This document shows positions 1 to 8,700 of a DNA stretch of 28,884 bases, in pieces (the stretch's first letter is position 1; each line of letters starts with the position of its first letter). The notes beneath the pieces were generated by a model. The model saw nothing but the letters and a program-made list of their open reading frames with translations. It made no database searches and had not been told where the DNA came from. The DNA lies in NCBI GenBank assembly GCA_030145015.1, contig JAQYWI010000053.1, forward strand, positions 1 to 28,884, written 5' to 3'. The position numbers and the translations under genes are program-made. This DNA comes from Desulfobacterales bacterium (GTDB lineage: Bacteria; Desulfobacterota; Desulfobacteria; Desulfobacterales; JAHEIW01).

Positions 1-301
1 AAACGGTATTACTCAAATAATTATCAAAGGCCGCCTGGATGCGGAGACGGCCCCTGAGGCGGACAGTTTAATCGAAGACACAGTTGGACAGAAAAAAATC
101 CGACTGCTTGTTGACTTATGCGACCTTGAATATGTTAGCAGTGCCGGTTTGCGATTGATTTTACAGATTGCAAAAGCAGTTTACGAAAAGGGGGGGCAAA
201 TCGTATTGTGTTGCGCAAATGAAATGGTGCGGGAAGTTTTGACATCCAGCCGGCTTCCGATTGTAGATTCCGTTGCTGCCGGAATAAAGGCGCTTTCATA
301 A
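1..301 (+). CDS. STAS-domain anti-sigma factor antagonist (partial, 5' end outside window)
   Basis: Reading from base 2 gives 99 residues in frame up to a TAA at 299-301; the start lies beyond the window edge. The fragment has the STAS (SpoIIAA-like) pattern: a beta-strand ending in KGRLDAETAP, then LLVDLCDLEYVSSAGLRLIL, where the SSAGLR segment carries the serine that a partner kinase normally phosphorylates, and a C-terminal helix/strand ending AAGIKALS. Family members bind anti-sigma/serine kinases in the cytosol and release a sigma factor or output protein by partner switching. The partner kinase or phosphatase is not visible, so the pathway is unknown. The next gene starts 74 bp downstream on the same strand. 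Confidence 0.85.
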   Translation, partial: NGITQIIIKGRLDAETAPEADSLIEDTVGQKKIRLLVDLCDLEYVSSAGLRLILQIAKAVYEKGGQIVLCCANEMVREVLTSSRLPIVDSVAAGIKALS

Positions 302-375
302 AGTTTTGACTCTGCATGCGATTGAACCATAGCCCATAAGAAATTTTGCTGACTAACCCTAAGAGGGCCAAAATC

Positions 376-816
376 ATGAGCGTCAAAAATACATATGGCA
401 TAATCGTTTTTATCCTTATTTTTATGGTGGGATGTACCGGCACCCCTCAGCAATCCGGGAGCTTTAAAACCAATTCTCAAGATGAGCAGAAGGTGATCAT
501 TCAAAAAATAAAAGCGAATATGGCTGACTACGACATTATTGATTGTCGCGCGCTTACGGTTTTTGATCCAAAAAATGATGATAAAACGATCGAAGTGGGT
601 GATCCACGCTGCCGGCCGTTCGTTCAGCAAACCAAGAATGATTTCGTCCAAATATATGAAGTCGCCGGAATCAGATCCGTAGTGGGACCTGACGGTCAAG
701 AGTTCGGATTTATTACCTGGGCTTACCAGAGAGTTTACGTTAATGCCGAGTTGGTTGATGCCAGGACGATGCGAATATCGCTATCCCGTAAACCGGGCGG
801 GGCACCCGGACGCTGA
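376..816 (+). CDS. Small predicted lipoprotein of unknown function
   Basis: The 146-residue product begins with a lipoprotein signal peptide: a hydrophobic stretch GIIVFILIFMVG followed directly by Cys, a lipobox-like MVGC near residue 20. The ATG at 376 is preferred over an upstream TTG at 346 because it puts the signal peptide at the true N-terminus and has a purine-rich AAGAGGG upstream. The mature part has two more cysteines (IIDCRA and DPRCRP) that could form a disulfide in the periplasm, and a C-terminal beta-rich stretch (FITWAYQRVYVNAELVDARTMRISLSR). I do not recognise the family. It may share a transcript with the STAS gene upstream, but no partner is evident. Confidence 0.72.
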   Translation: MSVKNTYGIIVFILIFMVGCTGTPQQSGSFKTNSQDEQKVIIQKIKANMADYDIIDCRALTVFDPKNDDKTIEVGDPRCRPFVQQTKNDFVQIYEVAGIRSVVGPDGQEFGFITWAYQRVYVNAELVDARTMRISLSRKPGGAPGR

Positions 817-894
817 TGCATTATTTATGGTTGGACGAAGCAGCTAACACCTAATGAAGAAATCGTTTAAAGCGAATTGCCAAAGGAGGCCCTT

Positions 895-1239
895 ATGGAA
901 ATCTGTAAGACGATTGATAACATAACCTGGCGTCCTCATCCTGTTGCCGAGGGCGTAACTATTAAGCCGTTAGCAACCAAGAGTGATGAGGACCTTAATG
1001 TGACCTGTATATTATTGCGTGTTCCACCCGGAAAAGAAATACCCCAACATACTCATGAAGAACAGGTCGATATTGTGTACCCGCTGCAGGGTGAGGCAGA
1101 AATGTATGTCGATGGTGCCGGAACATTTGCGCTAAAGCCAGGTGTTGTTGTTATCGTACCCACAGGCGCAAAACACGGAATTTCCAATGTGACCGAAGAA
1201 CTATTAATCTACGATGTTTTTCAGCCGGCTACATTATAA
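895..1239 (+). CDS. Single-domain cupin protein
   Basis: The 114-residue protein is almost entirely one conserved beta-barrel cupin domain. Motif 1 is visible as PPGKEIPQHTHEEQ (His52 and His54 as metal ligands) and motif 2 as PTGAKHGISN (His94). The usual motif-1 glutamate position is unclear, so metal binding is likely but not certain. The start at 895 is set by a near-perfect AAAGGAGG at 881-888; a TTG at 877 lies upstream of that site and is rejected. Small cupins of this kind act as sugar or dioxygenase-like enzymes or as small-ligand sensors, and the sequence does not say which. The gene ends 11 bp inside a convergent small ORF. Confidence 0.85.
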   Translation: MEICKTIDNITWRPHPVAEGVTIKPLATKSDEDLNVTCILLRVPPGKEIPQHTHEEQVDIVYPLQGEAEMYVDGAGTFALKPGVVVIVPTGAKHGISNVTEELLIYDVFQPATL

Positions 1240-1408
1240 CAGGAAATGTTGGAGACGCTGCTGACTGAGTGGTCAAACGATTCCTTTTGATTCGAATCAG
1301 CGTATCGTCCCCCTGGGCCTGGAGATAAAAAATCCCGTCAATCTCGATCAGATCAATTGATGCGTCCGCCCCTTTTACCGGTGGTCTCTGCAGGATTGCG
1401 TCTGTCAT
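1229..1408 (-). CDS. Small hypothetical protein, 59 aa, convergent overlap with the cupin gene
   Basis: The ATG at 1408-1406 is preceded at suitable distance by GGAGG (minus strand TGGAGGAACATAGAAATG), which is why this start is chosen over an upstream in-frame ATG at 1441. The 59-residue product has a plausible compact fold with alternating acidic and hydrophobic residues (SIDLIEIDGIFYLQAQGDDTLIRIKRNRL). It lacks a signal peptide or transmembrane segment. Its 3' end overlaps the cupin 3' end by 11 bp. No family is recognised. The strong ribosome-binding site and normal composition argue for a real gene, but its size keeps the call tentative. Confidence 0.45.
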   Translation of the reverse strand: MTDAILQRPPVKGADASIDLIEIDGIFYLQAQGDDTLIRIKRNRLTTQSAASPTFPVIM

Positions 1409-1560
1409 TTCTATGTTCCTCCATCCTGCTTGTCCTTCCAAGTTTTAACGAAGGAGGAAGCTTCGGCATAAAGTTATGTGTACTGCTCACTAACACAGGT
1501 TTATCCGCAGTTCTAAAAGCTGTTGTATCTTCATTCGGCAAATATCAATTCTGAAAATTC

Positions 1561-1588
1561 TTGTGATATTCTTTCTATAGTGTAAAAT
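1561..1588 (+). promoter_or_regulatory. Candidate sigma-70 promoter for the pilT-like operon
   Basis: TTGTGA at 1561-1566 and TAAAAT at 1583-1588 are separated by 16 bp, about 70 bp before the ATG at 1658 in an AT-rich gap. An alternative TATAGT lies at 1576. It was found by eye only, and the -35 match is moderate. Confidence 0.35.
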
Positions 1589-1657
1589 TGGCAAAATAAC
1601 ATCAAGATAAAACCATTTCGGCATGACCCTGTTTAAATTGTGATATGGAGGTAAATT

Positions 1658-2722
1658 ATGGAGATACTTGAAGTACTTGAAACGGCGGTGAAATACGGCG
1701 CATCAGATATCCACATCGTACCCGGAAGGCCGCCTTTCCTCAGAATAAACGGTGAGATGCAGAGTTTAGATATGCCGCCTTTGACGAAAGAAGACACTCA
1801 AAAGATAATTTTTGGAGTCCTGTCCGAAAAGAATATCGAGAAGTTCAAGCTCGAAAACGAACTCGATACTTCACTATCAGCGGATGGTATCGGCCGTTTC
1901 AGGCTCAATGTCCTGGAACAAAACGACGGGATCGGTGCTGTTCTTCGTGTGATTCCGACCGATATACCGGATGCCGAAGACATCGGGCTGGATGACAATT
2001 TAATCGGTCTTACGAAAACCCCCCGCGGGATGATCCTGGTAACCGGGCCTACCGGAAGCGGCAAGTCGACGACCCTGGCAAGTATGATAAATCTTATCAA
2101 TCGCGACAGAAAAGAGCATATATTAACCATCGAAGACCCGATCGAATATGTTTATCCAAAACTGAACTGTGTTGTCACCCAAAGGGAAATTGGCACCCAT
2201 TCAAATAGTTTTAAGGATTCCCTCAAGCGTTCCATGCGGCAGGACCCGGACATACTCCTGATAGGTGAAATGCGGGATCTCGAAACGATAGCAGCGGCAC
2301 TTACACTGGCGGAAACGGGCCATCTCGTTTTTGCGACACTTCATACGACAGATGCCGCCCAAACAATTGACAGAATTATTGATGTTTTTCCGCCTTACCA
2401 GCAGGAGCAGGTCAGAACCCAGCTTTCCGTTTCCCTGCGGGCCGTCATATGCCAGCAACTGCTGCCGCTTGCCGATGGCAGGGGGAGAGTTGCAGCCAGA
2501 GAGGTGATGATATTGAATTCTGCGATCTCCAATCTGATCAGAGAAGGAAAAACGCATCAGATTTATAATGCGATCGAGATGGGGACAAAGTTCGGGATGA
2601 AAAGCCTCGATAAAGATCTGGCGGATCTGGTCCGCAAAGGAATCGTCACATTTGATGCGGCTCTTGCAAAGGCCAATAACATTAATTTGTTCAAATCAAT
2701 TGCACAAGGAGCAAGGCCATGA
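1658..2722 (+). CDS. pilT: PilT-like type IV pilus retraction ATPase
   Basis: At 354 residues it matches the PilT/PilU length. In order it shows the N-terminal PAS-like domain start (ASDIHIVPGRPP), Walker A GPTGSGKST at about 130-138, Asp box ILTIEDPIEY at 155-164, Walker B DILLIGEMRD at 198-207, His box HLVFATLHTTDA at 222-233, and near the C-terminus SAISNLIREGK, which corresponds to the AIRNLIRE motif essential for retraction in PilT. These place it in the cytoplasmic hexameric ATPase that depolymerises pilin at the base of the type IV pilus. GGAGG sits 7 nt before the ATG. The downstream gene overlaps by ATGA, so the two are coupled. PilT versus a PilU/PilT2 paralogue cannot be settled here, as no other pilus gene is in the window. 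Confidence 0.9.
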   Translation: MEILEVLETAVKYGASDIHIVPGRPPFLRINGEMQSLDMPPLTKEDTQKIIFGVLSEKNIEKFKLENELDTSLSADGIGRFRLNVLEQNDGIGAVLRVIPTDIPDAEDIGLDDNLIGLTKTPRGMILVTGPTGSGKSTTLASMINLINRDRKEHILTIEDPIEYVYPKLNCVVTQREIGTHSNSFKDSLKRSMRQDPDILLIGEMRDLETIAAALTLAETGHLVFATLHTTDAAQTIDRIIDVFPPYQQEQVRTQLSVSLRAVICQQLLPLADGRGRVAAREVMILNSAISNLIREGKTHQIYNAIEMGTKFGMKSLDKDLADLVRKGIVTFDAALAKANNINLFKSIAQGARP

Positions 2723-3594
2723 TTGAGACCTTGAAAAGCCTGGAGCTATTCTCGGCACTCAGTGAAGATATCCTGGAATCCCTTAAACCCTATCTGAAGG
2801 TCGAGACCTATCATGCGGGAGACATGATCTTCAAAGAAGGGGATCAGGGCACAGCGATGTATATCATTGAAAAGGGACAGGTCGAGATCAGAAAAAAAGA
2901 TAAGACCCTCTCTTTTTTCAAAGAGGGAAGTATCTTCGGTGAAATGGCACTTTTTGAAAATAAGGAACGCAGTGCGGATGCGGTCGCCAGAACGGATCTA
3001 ACTTTATACCTTATAAATAGCCAGGGTTTCCGTAAATTCATATTTAAACATCCGGAACCCGGCGTTCAACTCCTTTATACCGGTATCCGGGAGATGTCCA
3101 GGAGGCTGAGACGGACTTCAGAATATTTAACCACTGTATTTGAAACCGGCAAGATCGTGGGTGGAAATTACACCTTGGACGAAATGTCTCAAAAAATATT
3201 AGACCGGCTTTTAACTGACATAAACGGTTCGACCGGCGGGTTGATCCTTATCTTTAATCCGTTCACGGAAACTTATGAGATCGCCTGCCAGGCAGATCTT
3301 GTGCGGCTCGATTTTGACAGAGCGCTCAAAATTATCGAAAAGCACAATGACGAAAACCCGATCCATAAGCTTGATGAAAACACGGTTTTATGTGTGGCAA
3401 TTCGTGAAGCGGAGAATTTGCTTGGCTTTATAATGCTTGAAAAGATCTCCGATTCGGGCGCTTTTAACACTCAGGATGAGATAATCGTATCGGCGGTCGG
3501 AAATCAGGTAGGGCTGGGTATCATAAAAGCATACCATAAACAGGAAGAAGAGGCCCGCCGGAGACTCCAGCGCAAGAAAATGATGGAATTTTGA
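2719..3594 (+). CDS. Cyclic nucleotide-binding domain protein with GAF-like C-terminus
   Basis: The 291-residue protein starts inside the pilT stop codon (ATGA), so it is translated with it. Residues about 10-130 form a CRP-type cyclic nucleotide-binding barrel: FSALSEDILESL, FKEGDQGTAMYIIEKGQVEI, and a phosphate-binding cassette IFGEMALFENKERSA at 72-86 that keeps the Gly-Glu and Arg-Ser pairs needed to hold a cyclic phosphate. There is no helix-turn-helix, so it is not a transcription factor. Residues about 140-275 resemble a GAF domain (TGGLILIFNPFTETYEIAC, then LLGFIMLEKISDSGAFNTQDEIIVSAVGNQVGLGI). The tail is highly basic (EEARRRLQRKKMMEF). By context it may tie second-messenger levels to pilus retraction; that is inference. 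Confidence 0.82.
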   Translation: MIETLKSLELFSALSEDILESLKPYLKVETYHAGDMIFKEGDQGTAMYIIEKGQVEIRKKDKTLSFFKEGSIFGEMALFENKERSADAVARTDLTLYLINSQGFRKFIFKHPEPGVQLLYTGIREMSRRLRRTSEYLTTVFETGKIVGGNYTLDEMSQKILDRLLTDINGSTGGLILIFNPFTETYEIACQADLVRLDFDRALKIIEKHNDENPIHKLDENTVLCVAIREAENLLGFIMLEKISDSGAFNTQDEIIVSAVGNQVGLGIIKAYHKQEEEARRRLQRKKMMEF

Positions 3595-3603
3595 TGCAGG
3601 AAT

Positions 3604-4287
3604 TTATTCTACGGTTCGGTATTCATAGCGGGACCGAAAATCCGTTGTATTCACATATACCAGTTCGGGAACGAGTTTTCCGTATTTTTCTTTGGGGTCA
3701 CTGACACCAAAGCTGAAGGGGCCGCCTTCCGTCAAGCTAACACGGGCCACCTGGGTTTTGCCGGTTGTGGCCCGGGTCCATAGGGTGGCGCCGCTGTCGG
3801 TTTCTAAAATCCGGGTTCTGAGCGCCGCCTCGATATAGGCTTTGGCATTCAGGGTTTTGGCAGCCGCAAAGACCTTAATGTTCGGCTTTATCTCGGAAAC
3901 CTGCAGATGACCCAATATGACGGCATCGACATTGTACTTTCGGCCGATTGACTGAATGGTTTCGGGGTTGAGCCGACTGTGCCCCAACGACCGCAATAAG
4001 TGTTCTGCGTCTCCAAGCTCGAGAATACGGGTACCCGGTTGGGCCGACTGTACATTTTGAATGAAATTTTGAGTTACATATGGCTTTAGCGTATCTTCCG
4101 CATTTGTGGAAAATTCAATCACGCCGATATTGTGATAGGTCTTCAATTCAACCTTGGGTGGTATCAGCACTTTTTCGGTATGCGAACATCCGCTGAGTAT
4201 TGCCAGCGTAATCGCTATGATCATTATTAATTCGAGGAACGTGATATGGCTGATTTGAGGAGAGCTGTTTAAGTTCAGTTTTTTCAT
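3604..4287 (-). CDS. CsgG/LpoB-like outer-membrane lipoprotein
   Basis: The 227-residue product has a long N-terminal hydrophobic stretch (LIMIIAITLAI) ending in the lipobox LSGC, with Cys34 as the lipidated residue. AAGGAG precedes the ATG. The mature part reads like the CsgG/LpoB fold: an opening strand YHNIGVIEFSTNAEDTLKPYVTQNFIQNVQ, then LGRKYNVDAVILGHLQVSEI-type segments (here IQSIGRKYNVDAVILGHLQVSEI), and paired strands AYIEAALRTRILETDSGATLWTRATTG. Proteins of this family are periplasm-facing lipoproteins that form secretion pores or regulate envelope enzymes. No curli genes are nearby, so a specific role is not claimed. It converges on the CNB protein gene with a 9-bp gap. Confidence 0.65.
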   Translation of the reverse strand: MKKLNLNSSPQISHITFLELIMIIAITLAILSGCSHTEKVLIPPKVELKTYHNIGVIEFSTNAEDTLKPYVTQNFIQNVQSAQPGTRILELGDAEHLLRSLGHSRLNPETIQSIGRKYNVDAVILGHLQVSEIKPNIKVFAAAKTLNAKAYIEAALRTRILETDSGATLWTRATTGKTQVARVSLTEGGPFSFGVSDPKEKYGKLVPELVYVNTTDFRSRYEYRTVE

Positions 4288-4384
4288 TTTTTCTCCTTAG
4301 GGCCACCGGATTTTTGAGTTTTGCCCCTGGTTTCTTTTTTTTAATATCGGCATTCGATCGGAATTCTTGAGGTGAATTACGATA

Positions 4385-4590
4385 GGTTCAGAGGTTCAGG
4401 TTTCAGGTGTCAGGTAACATGCAGAAGACAGATATCAGAGCAAAAACCAGAAGTAGGGCAGCCCTCAGTGGCTGCCATTTGCAGCCGGCACTGAGGCCCC
4501 GCCTAAGGGCCGGGATGCAAGCACCGGCCCTACTCTGACAGCTGGGTTCAGGGTTCAATGGTTCAGAGGTTGGATAACAGAAGACAGATA
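4385..4590. repeat. Duplicated phrase repeats flanking an insertion
   Basis: The phrases GGTTCAGAGGTT and CAGAAGACAGATA occur in the same order at 4385-4396 / 4422-4434 and again at 4560-4571 / 4578-4590. The double-hairpin element at 4452-4534 lies between the two sets. Shorter variations (TTTCAGGTGTCAGG, GGGTTCAGGGTTCAATGG) fill the gaps. No gene is seen in 4288-4667. Confidence 0.6.
4452..4534. repeat. Double-hairpin REP/MITE-like element
   Basis: The element is bounded by the inverted ends AGTAGGGC (4452-4459) and GCCCTACT (4527-4534). Inside are two nested hairpins. One pairs CCTCAGTGGCTGC with GCAGCCGGCACTGAGG, with a 2-base bulge. The other is GGGCCGG, a short loop, and CCGGCCC near 4509-4530. 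It is much more GC-rich than its surroundings. Such compact palindromes usually belong to dispersed, non-autonomous repeat families. Confidence 0.6.
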
Positions 4591-4667
4591 TAGGTGATTG
4601 GGGATTTCAGATTGCGGAATGTTGAGGTCAGCCAGAGGCAAGAAGCCAGTGACCAGCAGCCAGTTGT

Positions 4668-5552
4668 TTAGCGTTGGACAATCTGATTCGATATGCCTTT
4701 GGATTGCAATTCGGACTTTTGTTTTTCAGCGCCTTCTCTGGTAATAAAAGCACCTACAACGAGTTGAAACCTGTTTTCGGCTCTTTTAAGGACATAGGGT
4801 GAATAGCCCAGGCCCTTAAGCCGTCCCAGGGTGTCCTTCATCTCATCTTCCGATGAAAATGTATCGATAAGGTTTGTATACGGGGTTTTTTTAACGAGGG
4901 CCTTTGAAAGCTGATGCTTCTGTTTTACCGTGAGGGCTTCCTTGCGCGTCTGGTATTGACCTGCAAATACCCGTAACCACACATCTCCATTTTTGAATTC
5001 AACTTTGGCGACATAAGGGGCTAAACCCACCTTTTGATATTCCGTTACGATTTTGCGGGCGCTTTGCGGCAGGCGGCAGCTGGACAGCAGGATGGAGTAA
5101 GGATGATGTGATTTTTGTTCCAAAGATACGGTTTCTGTTTTCTTGGCAATTGTTTTCGAAGCATCAGCAGCTCGAGTCTCTTGCGGCGCGCTTTTTTTTG
5201 TCCGTAAATTGACATCGGGTTGCAACACCAGAACTTCATTCTTTTTGGCCGCTGTGTCTGCGGCCGTCTTCTTTTGATCAACGGATTGCGACGGTTGTTT
5301 GGGAACAAGGTCTTTTAATACGATCAGCGCCCGGGGGATATCTGTTTCCTGCACTGCTGTTTCGGAACGGGGGGGAATCTTTTTTCTGACAATAACGGCT
5401 TGGTTTTTGGTCCCAAGGGTGGCGATCTGTTTTTCTTCGGGTTGGGATTTCGATTTGGTGAGATGTCTTAGCGGGCTGTAATGCCAGACCGCAAAAACCG
5501 CCAAGATTATGAAGACAACGAAAGCCAGTAAGGTTACGGTTTTCTTTCTCAT
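4668..5552 (-). CDS. Membrane-anchored SPOR-domain protein
   Basis: The 294-residue protein has one N-terminal transmembrane helix (TVTLLAFVVFIILAVFAVW, about 5-23). It is followed by a roughly 120-residue low-complexity, Lys/Gln/Thr-rich periplasmic linker and two tandem SPOR-like repeats: about 150-228 (PYSILLSSCRLPQSA...VWLRVFAGQYQTRKEAL) and about 229-294 (GRLKGLGYSPYVLKRAENRFQLVVGAFITREGAEKQKSEL). SPOR domains bind glycan strands lacking stem peptides at sites of septal peptidoglycan turnover, so a cell-division or envelope role is likely. AAAAGG precedes the ATG. It lies upstream of the CsgG-like gene on the same strand but 380 bp away, so co-transcription is uncertain. Confidence 0.8.
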   Translation of the reverse strand: MRKKTVTLLAFVVFIILAVFAVWHYSPLRHLTKSKSQPEEKQIATLGTKNQAVIVRKKIPPRSETAVQETDIPRALIVLKDLVPKQPSQSVDQKKTAADTAAKKNEVLVLQPDVNLRTKKSAPQETRAADASKTIAKKTETVSLEQKSHHPYSILLSSCRLPQSARKIVTEYQKVGLAPYVAKVEFKNGDVWLRVFAGQYQTRKEALTVKQKHQLSKALVKKTPYTNLIDTFSSEDEMKDTLGRLKGLGYSPYVLKRAENRFQLVVGAFITREGAEKQKSELQSKGISNQIVQR

Positions 5553-5640
5553 TTTCTGATGCCTTTTGATGTTGCCCGTTTAGAGAGGGCGTAGCGGGTC
5601 AAAGTTCCGGTATTGAACTGATCTTATACCCTATTGTGGC

Positions 5641-5790
5641 CCAATTTTCAAGGTTCAAGGGTTCAAGAACTTGTTGGATTGGTTTTATTTGTCTCATCGG
5701 TTGAATTGGTTAGCTTAAACCCAACCAATTGAACGAATTAAACCAATTAAACAGATGTAACGCCACCTGCCTGATACCTGACACCTAAAA
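5641..5790. repeat. AT-rich phrase repeats with AATTGGTT palindrome
   Basis: The gap between the SPOR gene and the RND gene holds AAGGTTCAAGGGTTCAAG, then an imperfect inverted repeat built on GAATTGGTT (about 5701-5712) and AACCAATTGAAC (about 5722-5733), then further AAACCAATTAAAC copies and CTGATACCTGACACCT. The pattern resembles other gaps in this window and does not look like a terminator. Confidence 0.5.
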
Positions 5791-5796
5791 GGTTGT

Positions 5797-8700
5797 TTAG
5801 CGTTTACGCAGGCTGTGGGATAGGGAACACAGTACGGGAACAACGATCAAGGTTAAGAGGGTGGCAAATCCCAGCCCGAAGATCACGGCCACCGCCATGG
5901 GACCCCACCACTGGGAAGACTCGCCACCGATGTCTAAGGCCAGTTTACGAAAATCAAAGCTGATGCCGGTGGCCATGGGGAGCAGTCCCAGGATGGTCGT
6001 GATGGCGGTCAGCATCACCGGGCGAAACCGAACCGATCCGGCCCGCATCAAAGCCTCGGTTGAGGAAATTCCTCTATCCATCAGCTGGTTGATGTAGTCA
6101 ATTAATACGATGGCGTTGTTCACCACCACGCCTGCAAGGCTGATCACCCCGATGCCGGTCATAATAATGCCAAAAGCAGTACCGGTGATCAGAAGGCCGA
6201 AAAATACACCGATCATTGAAAGCAGAACTGAAACCAGAATAATCAGCGGTGTGATAAATGAGTTAAACTGGGTTAAGAGGATCAGTAAAATAATGGCGAT
6301 GCAGGCAAAAAAGGCTTTGCTTAAGAAAGCCTGGGCTTTGGCCTGTTCTTCCTGCTCGCCGGTGAACCGATACGTATACCCCTTGGGCCAATCGACTCGC
6401 TGGGTCAGACGCGCGCCGATATCCCTGATAATGTCATTGGCCAACCGGCCGGACACATCTCCGGAAATGGTGACCACCCTTTTTTGATCCAGCCGCATGA
6501 TGGCACCGATTCCGCTGCCCAGAGAAACTTTCGCCAGACTCGTTAACGGAATCGGTTCTCCCCGGGATCCGGAAACCGTAATGCGTTTGAGACCTTCGAT
6601 CGATTTGCGATCGCGTTCGGGCAGGCGCGCGATAATGTCATATTCATCTTTGCCCTCGCGATAAACACCGGCTTTAACACCTTTGATGGCCCCTTTCACC
6701 GTGTAGGCGATGGTATAGGTATCCAGTCCCATCAGAGCTGCTTTTTCTTTGTCAACCCGCACGCGGATTTCAGGTTTGCCTTTGACAAAGTTATCTTTCA
6801 GATCCACCAGCCCGGGGATATCTTTGATTTCCTTGCGCACACGGGCGGCGAGAGCGCCCAGGACATGGATATCATCACCGGAGACTTCGATATTAACCGG
6901 AGGACCGGTCGGCGGACCCTCCTCTTCTTTTTCCACCTGCACTTCGGCCCCGTAGATGGTTTTTAAAATTTTGCGACGGACTTCATTTATAATTTCAGAA
7001 GAAGGGCGCGAACGGTCGTGGAAATCTTTAAAGTCCAGTACCACCCGACTGATATGGGTGCCGGTTCCACCCTGGGAGAAAGGATCACCGCCGATCGACC
7101 CGATATTGGAAATCACATAGCGGATGTCTTCATACTCGGAGACAATCTTTTCGATCCGGGCCACCAGTTTATCGGATGAGTCTAAATTGGTACCTTCCGG
7201 CGCTTTGATATTGACATAGGCGCGGCGCGGTTCCGTTTCAGGGAAAAATTCGGTGCCTTTTCCGAAAATGGCAAAGGCCAGAATCGCGCTGACGAACAAT
7301 ACCGGGGCACACACCAGCACAACCCAACGATGGCGCAGGAACCACTTTAGGATATATAAATAAACCCGTTTGATGATCGGCTCGGCCGATTTAGGGTTTC
7401 CGGATGGTTTCTTGATTTTTACCTTCTGATAACGGGCCGAAAGAACCGGATTGATCACCAGGGCCACAAACAGCGAAGCGCTCAGCGCCATGATCAGCGT
7501 CTGGGGTAAATAACCCATGAACTCACCCATGATGCCCGGCCAGAACAGCATCGGTGAAAAAGCGCCCAAAGTGGTCAGGGTTGACGTGATCACCGGCCAG
7601 GCGACCTGATCGGTTGCAGCCCGGGCCGCTTCCTGGCGGGATTCACCCTGCTGCATGTGCCGGTAAATGTTTTCGACAATAACAATGCCATTGTCCACCA
7701 GCATTCCCAGCGCCAGAATCAGGGAAAACAAAACCACCATATTCAAAGTGACGTTGAATCCGGTCAGCAGCGAAAATGTAATGAACATGGAATAGGGGAT
7801 GGCCAGGGCAACGAAAATAGCGGATTGACCCCCGATGAAGACAAAAATAACCGCCAACACGAGGATCAGCCCGGAAAGAATATTGTTTTCCAGATCTGCA
7901 ACCAGCAGGCGGACGTCATTGGACATGTCGGCGGTCAGGTCGATTTTTAAGGTTTGCGGCAGCACCGGTCGCATGTCGTTAACCACCCGCTTGACCTCAT
8001 CGGCGATGCGCACGATGTTTTCACCGCTGCGCTTCAGGACCGCAATGGTAACACTCTTTTCCCGGTTGATCCGGCTGCGGGTCAGGGGGTCTTTGAAAGC
8101 ATCCCGGATGGTGGCGATGTCCCGTAGATAAACCGGTTTGCCGTCGCGCACAAAGGCGACGATGGAAAAAATTTCGGAAGGATGCTGGAAGTCCTCCGGG
8201 ACCCTTACCAGATATTTGCCTTCACCGATGTCCATACTGCCGCCGGGCATATTGACATTGCTCTGGGTTAACGAACGAACGATACTGGAAAAGGGCACAT
8301 TGTAGGCGCGCACGCGGTTCAGGTCGAATTCCACATGGATTTCGCGTTCGAGCCCGCCGGTTAAGCGGGCCTCCAAAACGCCGGCGATGGATTCAAGCTC
8401 GTCCTGAATATCTTCGGCTAAATTTTGGAGGCGGCGCAGGCTTAAAGGTCCCGACAGGACGACGCGGATGACCGGCATGTCGGAAAAATTGACTTCCTTA
8501 ATCACCGGATCATCCTGCAGTTCGGCCGGCAGATCGCCTTCGGCCTGGTCCACCTTATCCCGAACCTTCTGCAGGGCATCATCAAGGTCGACCTTGGGCA
8601 AAAACTTGATTGCCACGGTGGATAGACCCTCCGCCGAGGTGGAGCGGATTTCCTCAACGTCATCAATCCCTTTGAGCTTACGCTCGATGGGAATGGTGAT

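Noticed and set aside
1357..1554. 65-codon plus-strand ORF
   Set aside because: It is antisense to the better supported small gene at 1229-1408 and has no RBS; composition is unlike a protein.
6110..6487. 125-codon plus-strand ORF within the RND gene
   Set aside because: It is a shadow of the RND transporter, whose motifs on the minus strand are unmistakable.
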